From Cupriavidus pauculus (GTDB taxonomy: Bacteria > Pseudomonadota > Gammaproteobacteria > Burkholderiales > Burkholderiaceae), in contig NZ_PJRP01000002.1 of assembly GCF_002858765.1 (NCBI RefSeq), positions 168,588 to 232,587 of the forward strand: a stretch of 64,000 bases of DNA, written 5' to 3'. The notes beneath the pieces are model-generated. The model searched no databases and was not told where the DNA came from. It saw only the letters and a program-made list of their open reading frames with translations. The position numbers were made by a program, and so were the translations under genes. This document shows, in pieces, positions 25,259-34,969 of this stretch; the first letter of the stretch is position 1; the number at the start of each line of letters is the position of its first letter.

Positions 25259-26263
25259 ATGACGTTCCAGGCTTTGCTGCTGACCCAGGCCGACGACAAG
25301 TCCACGCAGGCGCAGATCGCCCAGCTCGACGAAAGCCAGTTGCCCGCGGACGGCAACGTGCTGGTGGCCGTCGACTATTCGACGATCAATTTCAAGGACG
25401 GCCTGGCGATCACGGGCCGCTCGCCCGTGGTGCGCCAGTGGCCGATGGTGGCCGGCATCGACGGCGCCGGCACGGTGCTGGAATCCGGCGACGCGCGCTG
25501 GAAGACCGGCGACCGCGTGGTGCTGAACGGCTACGGCGTGGGCGAAGCGCACTGGGGCTGCCTGGCGCAGCGCGCCCGGCTCAAGGGCGACTGGCTCGTG
25601 AAGTTGCCCGATGCCTTCACCACGCGCCAGGCCATGGCCATCGGCACGGCTGGCTATACGGCCATGCTGTCAGTGCTGGCGCTGGAGCGCGGCGGCGTGA
25701 ACGGGCCGGTGCGGCCCGGCGATGGCGACGTGCTGGTGACCGGCGCGTCGGGCGGCGTGGGCTCGGTGGCGATCGCCATCCTGTCGAAGCTCGGGTATCG
25801 CGTGACGGCGTCGACGGGCAAGACGTCCGAAGCCGACTTTCTGCGCGCGCTGGGCGCTGCCGACGTGATCGACCGCGCCGAACTGGGCGTGCCCGGCAAG
25901 CCGCTGCAGAAAGAGCGCTGGGCGGCCGTGGTGGATTCGGTGGGCTCGCACACGCTGGTCAATGCGTGCGCCCAGGTGCGCTACGGCGGCGTGGTGACCG
26001 CGTGCGGGCTGGCGCAGGGCATGGATTTTCCCGCGTCGGTGGCGCCGTTCATCCTGCGCGGCGTGACGCTGGCCGGCATCGACAGCGTGATGGCGGCGAT
26101 GCCGCTGCGCGAGACGGCGTGGAAGCGGCTGGCGCAAGACCTGGCGCCCGACCGCCTGCAGGCCATCACGCGCGAGATCCGGCTGGGCGAGGCCATCGAG
26201 GCGGCCCGCAAGATCATGGAAGGTGGCATGCGCGGGCGCGTCGTCGTCGATGTGAACGGCTGA
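25259..26263 (+). CDS. acuI: Acrylyl-CoA reductase (AcuI/YhdH family), zinc-independent MDR
   Basis: A 334-residue medium-chain dehydrogenase/reductase of the AcuI/YhdH type, which reduces acrylyl-CoA to propionyl-CoA with NADPH and protects against this electrophile. The substrate domain contains YSTINFKDGLAITG and the NADPH fold contains VLVTGASGGVGSVAIAILS (about residues 157-175). The zinc ligands of classical alcohol dehydrogenases are absent, as in the family. The ATG is preceded by AGCGGGAGACACC. It stands as a monocistronic unit after the dsbC terminator. Confidence 0.9.
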   Translation: MTFQALLLTQADDKSTQAQIAQLDESQLPADGNVLVAVDYSTINFKDGLAITGRSPVVRQWPMVAGIDGAGTVLESGDARWKTGDRVVLNGYGVGEAHWGCLAQRARLKGDWLVKLPDAFTTRQAMAIGTAGYTAMLSVLALERGGVNGPVRPGDGDVLVTGASGGVGSVAIAILSKLGYRVTASTGKTSEADFLRALGAADVIDRAELGVPGKPLQKERWAAVVDSVGSHTLVNACAQVRYGGVVTACGLAQGMDFPASVAPFILRGVTLAGIDSVMAAMPLRETAWKRLAQDLAPDRLQAITREIRLGEAIEAARKIMEGGMRGRVVVDVNG

Positions 26264-26325
26264 CGCGCGGTTCGGAGACATCGCACGTCCCGGGAGGTCC
26301 GGGGCGTGACGCTACAATCGTGACC

Positions 26326-28140
26326 ATGACCCCGATCCGCTACGCCATCGCCCCGCTTCAACCGGAAGCCCACCTGTTCGCCGTGACCGTGACGGTGGAT
26401 GTTCCCGACCCGGCCGGCCAGGTCTTCACGCTGCCCGCTTGGATCCCGGGCAGCTACATGATCAGGGATTTCGCACGCAACATCGTCCGCATCCGCGCCG
26501 ATGCGGGCCGCGTGCGCGTGCCGCTGACCAAGCTGGACAAGCAGACCTGGCAGGCCGCGCCGCTGCCGCCGCAGGCCGGCCCGCTGACGCTGAGTTACGA
26601 AGTCTATGCATGGGACCTGTCGGTGCGCAGCGCGCACCTGGATACCACCCACGGCTTCTACAACGGCAGTTCGGTGTTCCTGCGCGTGGTGGGGCAGGAC
26701 GCGCAGCCGTGCACGGTCGACATCCATCCGCCCGCCGGCGAGGCCTATGCCGACTGGCGCGTGGCCACGGCGCTGCCCGAGGCACGCGGCCCGGGCGGTG
26801 CGCGCCGCTACGGGTTTGGCCGCTACCAGGCGGCCGACTACGACGCGCTGATCGATCACCCCGTGGAGATGGGCACGTTCGCGCTGGGCACCTTCCGCGC
26901 CTGCGGCGCGCAGCACGACGTGGTGTTCACCGGCCGCGTGCCGCAGCTGGACATGGCACGCATCTGCCGCGACCTGAAGCTGATCTGCGAGGCGCAGATC
27001 AGGTTGTTCGAGCCGCGCTCGGCCCGCGCGCCGTTCCTGGACAGCAATCGACGCTACGTCTTCATGACGATGGTCACCACCGATGGCTATGGCGGCCTGG
27101 AGCACCGGGCCAGCACGGCGCTGATGTGCGCGCGCAACGACCTGCCGGTGCGCGGCAACAGCGAGACCAGCGAGGGCTATCGCACCTTCCTGGGCCTATG
27201 CAGCCACGAGTACTTCCACACCTGGAACGTCAAGCGCATCAAGCCGGCGGCGTACGTGCCGTACGACCTGACGCAGGAAACCTACACGCCGCTGCTGTGG
27301 CTGTTCGAGGGCTTCACCAGCTACTACGACGACCTGATCCTGGTGCGCACCGGGCTGGTCACCGAGCAGCAATACGTGGACATGCTGGCCAAGACCTGGA
27401 ACGGCGTGCTGCGCGGCAACGGCCGAACCAAGCAGAGCGTGGCCGAAAGCGCCTTCGATGCCTGGACGAAATACTATCGCCAGGACGAGAACGCGCCGAA
27501 TGCCATCGTCAGCTATTACACCAAGGGGTCGTTGGTGGCGCTGGCACTGGACCTGACGATTCGCGAGAAGACGCGCGGACGCCGGTCGCTGGACGACATC
27601 ATGCGCGCGCTGTGGCAACGCTATGGCCGCGACTTCTACGCGCCGGGCGCCCACCAGCGCGGCGTGACCGAAGCCGAGGTGCACGCGCTGTGCGACGACG
27701 TGACCGGCCTGCGCCTGGGCAAGCTGCTGCGCGCGCTGACCGAAGGCACCGATGAGATCGGGCTGCCGGCACTGTTCCGCGACTTCGGCATCGTGGTCGA
27801 GCCGCAGAAGCCGAACGGCAGCGCCGCGCTGGGCATCAAGACCCGTACCGATGATGGCTGGGTACGCGTGAGCCAGGTGCTCGACGGCGGCGCGGGCCAG
27901 CGGGCCGGCCTGTCGGCGGGCGACCTGATCGCAGCCGTGGATGGCCTGCGCGTGGCGCCGGGCCAGCTCGACAAGCTGTTGTCGCGTTATCGTCCAGGCG
28001 ACCGGGCCGAACTGCACGTGTTCCGGCGCGACGAACTGCAGGTGCTGCCGGTGACGCTGGCGCGCGAGCCGGCCACGCAGTACAAGGTCAAGCTGGAACC
28101 GGGCAAGCATGCGGGGCGAGCGCGCTGGCTGGGCCAGTAA
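26326..28140 (+). CDS. M61-family peptidase with PDZ domain
   Basis: A 604-residue M61 (glycyl-aminopeptidase-like) metallopeptidase. The zinc motif HEYFHTWNVKRIKP lies near residue 290, the third ligand glutamate in LLWLFEGFTSYYDDL about 30 residues later, and the exopeptidase GGLEHR motif near 257. A PDZ domain covers about 500-570 (QVLDGGAGQRAGLSAGDLIAAVDGLRV). No signal peptide is evident, so it appears cytoplasmic. TACAAT at 26312-26317, only eight bases before the ATG, may be a -10 element giving a nearly leaderless transcript. Confidence 0.92.
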   Translation: MTPIRYAIAPLQPEAHLFAVTVTVDVPDPAGQVFTLPAWIPGSYMIRDFARNIVRIRADAGRVRVPLTKLDKQTWQAAPLPPQAGPLTLSYEVYAWDLSVRSAHLDTTHGFYNGSSVFLRVVGQDAQPCTVDIHPPAGEAYADWRVATALPEARGPGGARRYGFGRYQAADYDALIDHPVEMGTFALGTFRACGAQHDVVFTGRVPQLDMARICRDLKLICEAQIRLFEPRSARAPFLDSNRRYVFMTMVTTDGYGGLEHRASTALMCARNDLPVRGNSETSEGYRTFLGLCSHEYFHTWNVKRIKPAAYVPYDLTQETYTPLLWLFEGFTSYYDDLILVRTGLVTEQQYVDMLAKTWNGVLRGNGRTKQSVAESAFDAWTKYYRQDENAPNAIVSYYTKGSLVALALDLTIREKTRGRRSLDDIMRALWQRYGRDFYAPGAHQRGVTEAEVHALCDDVTGLRLGKLLRALTEGTDEIGLPALFRDFGIVVEPQKPNGSAALGIKTRTDDGWVRVSQVLDGGAGQRAGLSAGDLIAAVDGLRVAPGQLDKLLSRYRPGDRAELHVFRRDELQVLPVTLAREPATQYKVKLEPGKHAGRARWLGQ

Positions 28141-28237
28141 CCTGCCTGTCACGGCGCCGTGGCCATCATGGTGACGGCGCCCGCTCCCCGCTCGCTCCCA
28201 ATTCATCCGTTTCTGTCTGGCTTCTAGCCTCCGCCCC

Positions 28238-30640
28238 ATGGAATACGCGCACGACCCCCGCACATTCCTGTTTTCGCATTACATCTACCGTGGCCTGCGA
28301 TCCGCCACGGGCGTGATCGGCCTGACGCTGATCGCGATGCAGATCATGGACCTGCCAAGCGCCATGGTGGTGTCGGTGGGCGCGCTCTGCACGAGCCTGA
28401 TGGATCTGCCCAGCCCGCTGCCGCACAAGTTCAACGAGATGCTGGCCAGCGTGCTGCTGTGTACGGCCGTGACCGCGCTGGTGGCGCTGGCCACGCCGTT
28501 TCCGCGCGTGATGCCGTTCGTGCTGGTGCTGGTGACATTCCTGGCCGGCATGATGACGGTCTACGGCAACAAGACCATGCCGCTGCAGTTCTCGATGCTG
28601 TTCGTCATGACGCTGACGGTCAACGAGGAATTTGTGGTACGCAAGGCGCTGGAGCACTCCACGCTGTTCGGCGCGGGCGCGCTGGGCTACCTGCTGTATG
28701 CGATGACCGTCAGCTGGATCATGGAGCGCCGCACGCGCCAGCAGATTCTGGCGGAATCGCTATATGAGATGGCCGGCTACCTGGAGATCAAGGCCGCCTT
28801 CTACGACGCCGGCACCGATTACGACGAGCAGTTCAACCAGCTGGTGCGCCAGCAGATCGTGGTGGCCGAGCGCCAGCAGGCGGCGCGCGACATGGTGCTG
28901 CGTGGCAACAAGACGCCGCATGACGGGCTGCTGGTGCAGGTACACCTGCGCATGCTCGACTTCTACGAGTACCTGCTGTCGACCAATACCGACTACGCGC
29001 TGCTGCGCCAGACCTTTGGCGGCACGCCGGTGCTGGACGGGTTGCGCCGGCTGGTGCTGGGCCTGTGCAAGGATCTGGAGGAAATTGCCTACGACGTCAC
29101 ACGCGGCCGGCCTTCGTACAGCGCCTTCAACTATCGTCCGGACCTGCGCAAGGTGGAGGAGGAGATCGAGCAGCTGCGCCATCACCATGTGTCGCCGGCC
29201 GCGATGACCGCACTGCGCGACACGCTGGAAATGATCCGCGGCGCCATCACGCTGGTGGGCCAGCTGCACGAGGCGTCGCGCACGCCGGTGGAGCCCGCCC
29301 AAGTGCTGCCGGGCTCGGACATGACGCCGTTCCTGACACGGCAGAAATACGAATTCGGCGTGGTGCGCGACAACCTGCACTGGCGCTCGCCCGCCTTCCG
29401 CTTCGCGCTGCGCATCACCATGGCGGTGGCGGTGGGGCTGTGGCTGGGCGATCGCCTGCCGTATGCGTCGCACAGCTACTGGATCCTGCTCACCATCGTC
29501 GTGATCCTGAAGCCGAACTTCAGCATGACCAAGCAGCGCTACAACGACCGCCTGATCGGTACGCTGATCGGCTGCATCGTCAGCGTGGGCATCCTGCGCT
29601 GGGTCCACGAGCCGCTGCTGCTGATCGGCATCCTGTACCTGGCGCTGGTGGCCAGTGCCGCGTTCGTGCAGATCAAATATCGCTATACGGCCATCGCCGC
29701 CTGTATCCAGGTGCTCATCCAGATCAACCTGCTGATCCCGGGCAGCCAGACGGTGGTGGGCGAGCGGCTGGTGGACACCGTGATCGGCGGCATCATCGCG
29801 TCGATTTTCAGCTTTGTACTACCTAGCTGGGAATACCGGGCGATCCCGAAGCTGGTCGAGAACGTGCTGCAGGCCAACCGCCGCTATATCGCGGCCACGC
29901 GCGACCTGCTGATCCGCAAGGCCAAGGACGATTTTGCCTATCGCGTGCAGCGCAAGCAGTTCATGGACAACCTGTCGGCGCTGATCGGATCGTTCCAGCG
30001 GATGCTCGACGAACCGCGCAGCCGGCATCGCGCCGTGGACAACCTGAGCCGCTTCATCGTGCAGAACTATCTGGTGGCGGCGCACGTGGCGGCGGCACGT
30101 ATCCAGGTGCGGCAGCACTATGGCGAGATGGATGTCCCGGCGGCGGAGAGCGCGATCGAGCAGGCCACCAATGCCGCGCTGCGGTCGCTGACGCTGGCCA
30201 GCGAGCGGTTGGCGGGTGAGGAACGGCACGGCCCGCGTGGCGCCGGCTTTATTCGCACGCCGGCCGAGACGGCGGTGGCAGGGGTGGGGCTGGTGCATGA
30301 AGCCGTGCCGTCATCGGCCACGGCCGGGGCTGCGACGCCCGCATTGGCGCAACAGCTATCGGACGACGAAGCCAGCGAGCGGCGCGCCCGCATCGCCGAT
30401 TCGGCGGACCGGCGCAAGGCCGATGTCCTGGCCCAGGCGGCCGCCGCCGGCGAAATCGGCGCCAACGAGCCGCTGCAGAAGTCGCAGGACCAGCATGCGG
30501 CCACGTCGGCCAGCGCGTCGGGCCGCGCCGCCAATGCGCTGCTGGAACGGCGCCTGCGCGCGCTGCGCGAGGATGCCGCCAAGATCGCGCTGCGGACCGG
30601 GGCGATCGGCCGGGCGATCCGGGTGCCGCTGAAGAACTGA
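28238..30640 (+). CDS. FUSC-family inner-membrane transporter
   Basis: An 800-residue protein of the FUSC (fusaric-acid-resistance/YccS-like) family. It has two hydrophobic blocks (about 25-175 and 385-530), separated by a helical cytoplasmic domain of about 200 residues, and a long C-terminal cytoplasmic tail. LKPNFSMTKQRYNDRLIGTL is the conserved FUSC_2 segment. Such proteins are thought to export aromatic acids or other weak acids. The last 120 residues are Ala/Arg-rich and low in complexity. No membrane-fusion partner is adjacent, so the efflux partners are unknown. Confidence 0.85.
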   Translation: MEYAHDPRTFLFSHYIYRGLRSATGVIGLTLIAMQIMDLPSAMVVSVGALCTSLMDLPSPLPHKFNEMLASVLLCTAVTALVALATPFPRVMPFVLVLVTFLAGMMTVYGNKTMPLQFSMLFVMTLTVNEEFVVRKALEHSTLFGAGALGYLLYAMTVSWIMERRTRQQILAESLYEMAGYLEIKAAFYDAGTDYDEQFNQLVRQQIVVAERQQAARDMVLRGNKTPHDGLLVQVHLRMLDFYEYLLSTNTDYALLRQTFGGTPVLDGLRRLVLGLCKDLEEIAYDVTRGRPSYSAFNYRPDLRKVEEEIEQLRHHHVSPAAMTALRDTLEMIRGAITLVGQLHEASRTPVEPAQVLPGSDMTPFLTRQKYEFGVVRDNLHWRSPAFRFALRITMAVAVGLWLGDRLPYASHSYWILLTIVVILKPNFSMTKQRYNDRLIGTLIGCIVSVGILRWVHEPLLLIGILYLALVASAAFVQIKYRYTAIAACIQVLIQINLLIPGSQTVVGERLVDTVIGGIIASIFSFVLPSWEYRAIPKLVENVLQANRRYIAATRDLLIRKAKDDFAYRVQRKQFMDNLSALIGSFQRMLDEPRSRHRAVDNLSRFIVQNYLVAAHVAAARIQVRQHYGEMDVPAAESAIEQATNAALRSLTLASERLAGEERHGPRGAGFIRTPAETAVAGVGLVHEAVPSSATAGAATPALAQQLSDDEASERRARIADSADRRKADVLAQAAAAGEIGANEPLQKSQDQHAATSASASGRAANALLERRLRALREDAAKIALRTGAIGRAIRVPLKN

Positions 30641-30662
30641 TTGCTTGAACTACCTTGGACCT

Positions 30663-30694
30663 GCTCCCCTCTCCCGCGGGCGGGAGAGGGGAGC
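30663..30694. repeat. Mosaic palindrome, copy 4 (perfect 15-bp arms)
   Basis: GCTCCCCTCTCCCGC (30663-30677) is a perfect inverted match to 30680-30694. It sits between the convergent FUSC and ABC-ATPase genes, where it could help stop transcription from both sides, although it has no T-run. Confidence 0.85.
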
Positions 30695-30701
30695 GCAAGC
30701 C

Positions 30702-32033
30702 TCAGCCCTGCGGCATCGCGTCGTCGTCCTGTGCCTCCGGCAACGTCAGCATCCCGCTATTGAACGAGTAGCCATACACCTCGCCATACCGGCCCCAGTC
30801 GATCGCGATCTTGAGCACGCGCTCGGCTTCGTCGGCCTTCAGGTAGGCCTCCATCGCACGCAGGATCGCCTCTTCGCCAACGTCGCCGTTCTCGCTCTGC
30901 TCCAGTTCGCGCCGGATATGGGCGGCCAGCGCCACATGCGCCAGCAACTGCTTGCCGAACACCACCTTGCGCTCGGGCGGCTCGGTCTCGTAGTAACTGC
31001 GGCCCAGCGCCGTGGCCGTGATGTCGCCGCGCTCGATGGTGGCCAGGCCCAGCAGCTGCATCGCTTCGCACGCGGGCAGCAGGTCGTCGTCGGTCAGGCC
31101 GGCTTCCTCGGCCAGGTGCGGCAGGTCGGCGCGGCCGAAGAACGGCGACTCGTGCAGCAGGTCGAGCACGGCTTCCATCTGGCTGATGTCGGCGTCCGGC
31201 AGGCGATAGCCGATCTGCGCGGCGGCCAGCGCCGGCACGCGCGGCCCCAGTGCGGCGGGCGACGTCATCAGCGTGTAGACCTCGTCGACCAGCGCGCGCA
31301 CCTGCGCGTCGTCGCGGTTGCGCGGACGCGGAAACGGCACCGGCACCTCGGCGCGCACCCGGCCCGGATCGCTCGACAGAATCACGATGCGGTCGGCCAT
31401 CATCACCGCTTCCTCGATGTTGTGCGACACGATCAGGATGCTCTTGATGTTGGCGCGGCCCGATTCCCAGAGGTCGAGCATTTCGTCGCGCAGCGTCTCG
31501 CCGGTCAGCACGTCCAGTGCGGAGAACGCCTCGTCCATCAGCAGCAGGTCGGGCTCGGTCACCAGCGCACGCGCAATGCCCACGCGCTGGCGCATGCCGC
31601 CTGACAGCTCGCGCGGCAGCGCACTGTTGAAGCCGGACAGCCCGATCATGTCGATGGCCGCCTCGGCGCGGCGCGTGCGCTCGGCCTTGGCCACGCCCTG
31701 CGCTTCGAGCCCCAGTTCCACGTTCTGCTGCACGGTCAGCCACGGGAACAGCGCGAACGACTGGAACACCATCGCGATGCCTTCGGCCGTGCCGGCCAGC
31801 CGCTGGCCACGAAAATGCACCTCGCCACGATCCGCGCCGACCAGGCCGGCCATGATGCGCAGCAGCGTGGACTTGCCGGAGCCCGACTTGCCCAGCATGG
31901 CCACGATCTCGCCTTCGCGCAGAGTCAGGTTCACGCCTTCGAGCACGGCGCGGTCGGTGTGGTCGGCGGTGCGGAACATCTTGCCCACGCCGCGCAGGTC
32001 GATCACCGGACGGGCGTTGTCTTGCAGTGCCAT
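30702..32033 (-). CDS. ABC importer ATPase (nitrate/sulfonate/taurine type) with AAA-associated C-terminal domain
   Basis: A 443-residue protein. The ATPase domain (about 1-250) has Walker A LGKSGSGKST, Q-loop VFQSFALFPW, signature LSGGMRQRVGIARAL, Walker B LLLMDEAFSALD and switch SHNIEEAV. About 150 further residues form the AAA-associated C-terminal domain often found in this group. A GGAA site precedes the ATG. It is downstream of the double permease by 36 bases on the same strand, forming a two-gene operon. No binding protein is nearby, so the substrate is unknown. Confidence 0.9.
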   Translation of the reverse strand: MALQDNARPVIDLRGVGKMFRTADHTDRAVLEGVNLTLREGEIVAMLGKSGSGKSTLLRIMAGLVGADRGEVHFRGQRLAGTAEGIAMVFQSFALFPWLTVQQNVELGLEAQGVAKAERTRRAEAAIDMIGLSGFNSALPRELSGGMRQRVGIARALVTEPDLLLMDEAFSALDVLTGETLRDEMLDLWESGRANIKSILIVSHNIEEAVMMADRIVILSSDPGRVRAEVPVPFPRPRNRDDAQVRALVDEVYTLMTSPAALGPRVPALAAAQIGYRLPDADISQMEAVLDLLHESPFFGRADLPHLAEEAGLTDDDLLPACEAMQLLGLATIERGDITATALGRSYYETEPPERKVVFGKQLLAHVALAAHIRRELEQSENGDVGEEAILRAMEAYLKADEAERVLKIAIDWGRYGEVYGYSFNSGMLTLPEAQDDDAMPQG

Positions 32034-32069
32034 CGTAATTTCCTTAGTTCCGGTCGTTCATGCCGGCGT

Positions 32070-33815
32070 TCAGAGCCGGGTGCGCGCCTGCGCCAGGTCG
32101 TAGAGCCGGTTCCACAGCAGCCGGTTAAAGCCCACCACGAACAGCGCCATCACGCCGATGCCCAGCGCGATGCGCGGGAAGTCGCCGCGCGCGGTCATTT
32201 CGGCGATGTAGCTGCCCAGGCCCGTGGCCACCAGTGTGCGGTCGCCCCAGGTCACGTATTCGGACACGATGCTCGCATTCCACGACCCGCCGGCCGCCGT
32301 CACCAGCCCGGTCAGCAGGCTCGGAAACACCGCCGGCACCAGGAAGCGCCGCCACATCAGCCAGCCCTTGAGCCCGACGTTGCGCGCGGCCAGTCGCAGT
32401 TCGGTGGGAATGCCCGACGCGCCGGCCACCACATTGAACAGGATGTACCACTGCGTGCCAAAGATCATCAGCGGACTGAGCCAGATCTCGGGGTTCAGGC
32501 CGAACCGGGCGATGGCCATCACGGCCAGCGGGAACATCAGGTTGGCCGGGAAGGCGGCCAGGAACTGGGCGATCGGCTGGGCGATCCGCGCCAGCGACGG
32601 GTTGAGCCCGATGCGGATGCCCACCGGCACCCAGACCAGCGCGGCCAGCGCGATCAGCACGACCACGCGCACCATGGTCAGCGTGCCCAGCCACAGCACG
32701 TGCGCGGCCTCGGCCCAGCCCACCTCGCTGTGGACGAAGTGGAACACGCGATACAGCGCGGCCAGGGCGATGCCGATAATGATGGCGTCGCGCAGCCGAT
32801 CCAGCCACGGCGCCCAGCGCACCGGCGCGGCGGGCAACGCCACCACGTTGCGATGGCGCGCGCTCCAGGCCAGCGTGCGGCCGGCCAGGGCGGCGGTACG
32901 CTTCAGCAGCGCATGCACCCAGGCCGAGCGGCGCAGCAGATTGAGCAGCCACGACTGTGGCACGGTGTCCTGCGCCAGCGTCTCGAAGCGGAAACGGTCT
33001 GCCCAGGCCACCAGCGGACGGAACAGGAACTGGTCATAAAGTACGATGCCGACCAGCATCGCCAGGATCGCCCAGCCGATGGCGGTCAGGTCCTGCTGCT
33101 GGATGGCCAGGGCGATATACGAGCCGATGCCGGGCAGGCGGATATCGTGGCCGGACACCGCAATGGCCTCGGACGCCACCACGAAGAACCAGCCGCCGGA
33201 CATCGACATCATCATGTTCCACAGCAGGCCCGGCATGGCGTAGGGCACTTCAAGCCGCCAGAACCGCTGCCACGGCGAGAGCCGGAACATGGCCGCCGCT
33301 TCGAGCAGGTCACCAGGAATCGTGCGGAAAGACTGGTACAGGCTGAACGCCATGTTCCAGGCCTGCGAGGTAAAGATCGCGAAGATGGCCGCGCATTCCA
33401 CGCCGGCCAGGTTGCCGGGGAACAGCGCGATGAAGCCGGTAACGGTGATCGACAGGAAGCCCAGGACCGGGATCGACTGGAGAATGTCCAGTGCCGGTAC
33501 CATCACTTTTTCGGCGGTGCGGCTGCGCGAGGCCAGCGCGGCAAACGCGAAAGAGAACACCAGCGACGCGCCCAGCGCGGCCAGCATACGGATGCTGGTG
33601 CGCATCAGGTAGTAGGGCAGCCAGGCCACATCCAGATGGATGGCCAGTGACTCGCCCGGCTGGTACGGCACGTCCATCTGGCGTGCGGCATAGGCCACGA
33701 TAACGATGGCGGCCAGGATGATTGGCAGCAGCGCGAGGTCGAAGCGGTTCGGCGGGGCGGTCAGCAGCGGGCCGACGTAGCCGGGCGCTTGGTTGTTGTT
33801 GGGCGTTGGTGGCAT
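32070..33815 (-). CDS. ABC importer permease, two fused transmembrane domains
   Basis: A 581-residue membrane protein with two tandem binding-protein-dependent permease domains. Each carries an EAA-type loop: LLEAAAMFRLSPWQRFW in the first half and RLAARNVGLKGWLMWRR in the second. Most importers assemble two separate copies; here they are fused. The start at 33815 (MPPTPNNN) is preferred; a TTG at 33878 would add 21 residues of doubtful coding. It partners the ATPase encoded downstream. Close relatives are annotated as nitrate/sulfonate/bicarbonate-type, but the substrate is not decided. Confidence 0.88.
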   Translation of the reverse strand: MPPTPNNNQAPGYVGPLLTAPPNRFDLALLPIILAAIVIVAYAARQMDVPYQPGESLAIHLDVAWLPYYLMRTSIRMLAALGASLVFSFAFAALASRSRTAEKVMVPALDILQSIPVLGFLSITVTGFIALFPGNLAGVECAAIFAIFTSQAWNMAFSLYQSFRTIPGDLLEAAAMFRLSPWQRFWRLEVPYAMPGLLWNMMMSMSGGWFFVVASEAIAVSGHDIRLPGIGSYIALAIQQQDLTAIGWAILAMLVGIVLYDQFLFRPLVAWADRFRFETLAQDTVPQSWLLNLLRRSAWVHALLKRTAALAGRTLAWSARHRNVVALPAAPVRWAPWLDRLRDAIIIGIALAALYRVFHFVHSEVGWAEAAHVLWLGTLTMVRVVVLIALAALVWVPVGIRIGLNPSLARIAQPIAQFLAAFPANLMFPLAVMAIARFGLNPEIWLSPLMIFGTQWYILFNVVAGASGIPTELRLAARNVGLKGWLMWRRFLVPAVFPSLLTGLVTAAGGSWNASIVSEYVTWGDRTLVATGLGSYIAEMTARGDFPRIALGIGVMALFVVGFNRLLWNRLYDLAQARTRL

Positions 33816-33903
33816 GGGCGCGGCCTCGGTGGTGTTCGATGCCGCGAAGGCATCGTATGCTGAAGTCCTAACGCCCAACCGGGCTAGGTAGTTTACCTAG
33901 GGA

Positions 33904-34203
33904 ATGAAACGAATCATGACAGTATCGACGGAAACCTGGCAGCTGGTAGCCCATGGCCGCGTGCAGGGCGTGGGCTACCGCGGCAACTGTGCGGACCGGG
34001 CCAGGGCGCTGGGGCTGGGCGGATGGGTGCGCAACCGCATGGATGGCACGGTGGAAGTCATCGCCACGGGCTCGCGGGAGCACCTCGAAGCACTGCAGCT
34101 ATGGATGGAGCAGGGCCCGCCGGCCGCGCAGGTGTTGCGCGTCGAAGTGAAGACCGCGCCGCCCGAAACCTTCGACGGCTTTGAGTGGCGCACGACGGTT
34201 TAG
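33904..34203 (+). CDS. acyP: Acylphosphatase
   Basis: A 99-residue (or 95-residue from ATG 33916) acylphosphatase, which hydrolyses carboxyl-phosphate bonds such as acetyl phosphate and 1,3-bisphosphoglycerate. The catalytic arginine is in GRVQGVGYRGN and the asparagine in GWVRNRMDGTVEV, both family signatures. It is convergent with ung, with only four bases between the two stop codons. Confidence 0.93.
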   Translation: MKRIMTVSTETWQLVAHGRVQGVGYRGNCADRARALGLGGWVRNRMDGTVEVIATGSREHLEALQLWMEQGPPAAQVLRVEVKTAPPETFDGFEWRTTV

Positions 34204-34207
34204 GTGC

Positions 34208-34969
34208 TTAAGGGTTCTGCCAGTCGATGCCGGGCCGGCCGTGGCGTTCCAGCCAGTCGTTGGCCTGTTTGAAGTGCCCGCATCCCAGGAATCCGCGATG
34301 TGCCGATAGTGGGGACGGATGTGGCGCTTCCAGCACGCAATGTGTTTGACCTTCCAGCAGCGTTCGCTTGGCCTGCGCGTGGCTGCCCCACAGCATGAAG
34401 ACGAGGTTGGGCCGCGACATGGCCAGCGCGTGGATCACGCAGTCGGTCACAGCTTCCCAGCCGCGCTTGGCGTGACTGGCGGCATTGGCCTGCTCCACGG
34501 TCAACACCGTGTTCAGTAGCAGCACGCCCTGGCGCGCCCAGCCTTCGAGATTGCCCGAGGCACGCACCGGCTCGCCACCATATTCGGCGGCGATTTCCTT
34601 GAAGATATTGCGAAGGCTCGGCGGCACCTTGATGCCATCGGGCACCGAGAACGCCAGGCCGTGTGCCTGAGGTATCTCCACGCCGCCGACCGTGCCAGTG
34701 CCGTGATACGGGTCTTGGCCCAGGATGACGACCTGCACCGCGTCGGGCGGCGTCAGGTGCAGCGCGTGGAACACCGCATGCGGGAACACCGGCTTGCCGG
34801 CAGCGCGCTCGCTATCGACGAAATCGCACAGCGACGCCCAGTCGGCATTGCCGATACACGGCGCCAGCAGCTTGCGCCAGGCGGCGGGCAGGGCATCGAC
34901 CTGATCTTGCAGGCAGTCGACGGACGGGGCGGGTTTTGAAGTTTCGGTGGCGAACAGGTCAGCTTGCAT
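34208..34969 (-). CDS. ung: Uracil-DNA glycosylase (family 1)
   Basis: A 253-residue base-excision repair enzyme that removes uracil from DNA. The water-activating motif is VILGQDPYHGTG (residues 81-92) and the minor-groove loop is EAPHPSPLSAHRGF near the C-terminus. LNTVLTVEQANAASH is also typical. It starts inside the end of the CYTH gene (11-base overlap), so it is translated from the same message. The trpC gene lies further upstream on the same strand. Confidence 0.97.
   Translation of the reverse strand: MQADLFATETSKPAPSVDCLQDQVDALPAAWRKLLAPCIGNADWASLCDFVDSERAAGKPVFPHAVFHALHLTPPDAVQVVILGQDPYHGTGTVGGVEIPQAHGLAFSVPDGIKVPPSLRNIFKEIAAEYGGEPVRASGNLEGWARQGVLLLNTVLTVEQANAASHAKRGWEAVTDCVIHALAMSRPNLVFMLWGSHAQAKRTLLEGQTHCVLEAPHPSPLSAHRGFLGCGHFKQANDWLERHGRPGIDWQNP

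Noticed and set aside
31815..33650. 611-codon rightward frame opposite the ABC permease
   Set aside because: Composition typical of antisense shadows (runs of His, Arg, Gln); the permease on the other strand has two clear EAA loops.
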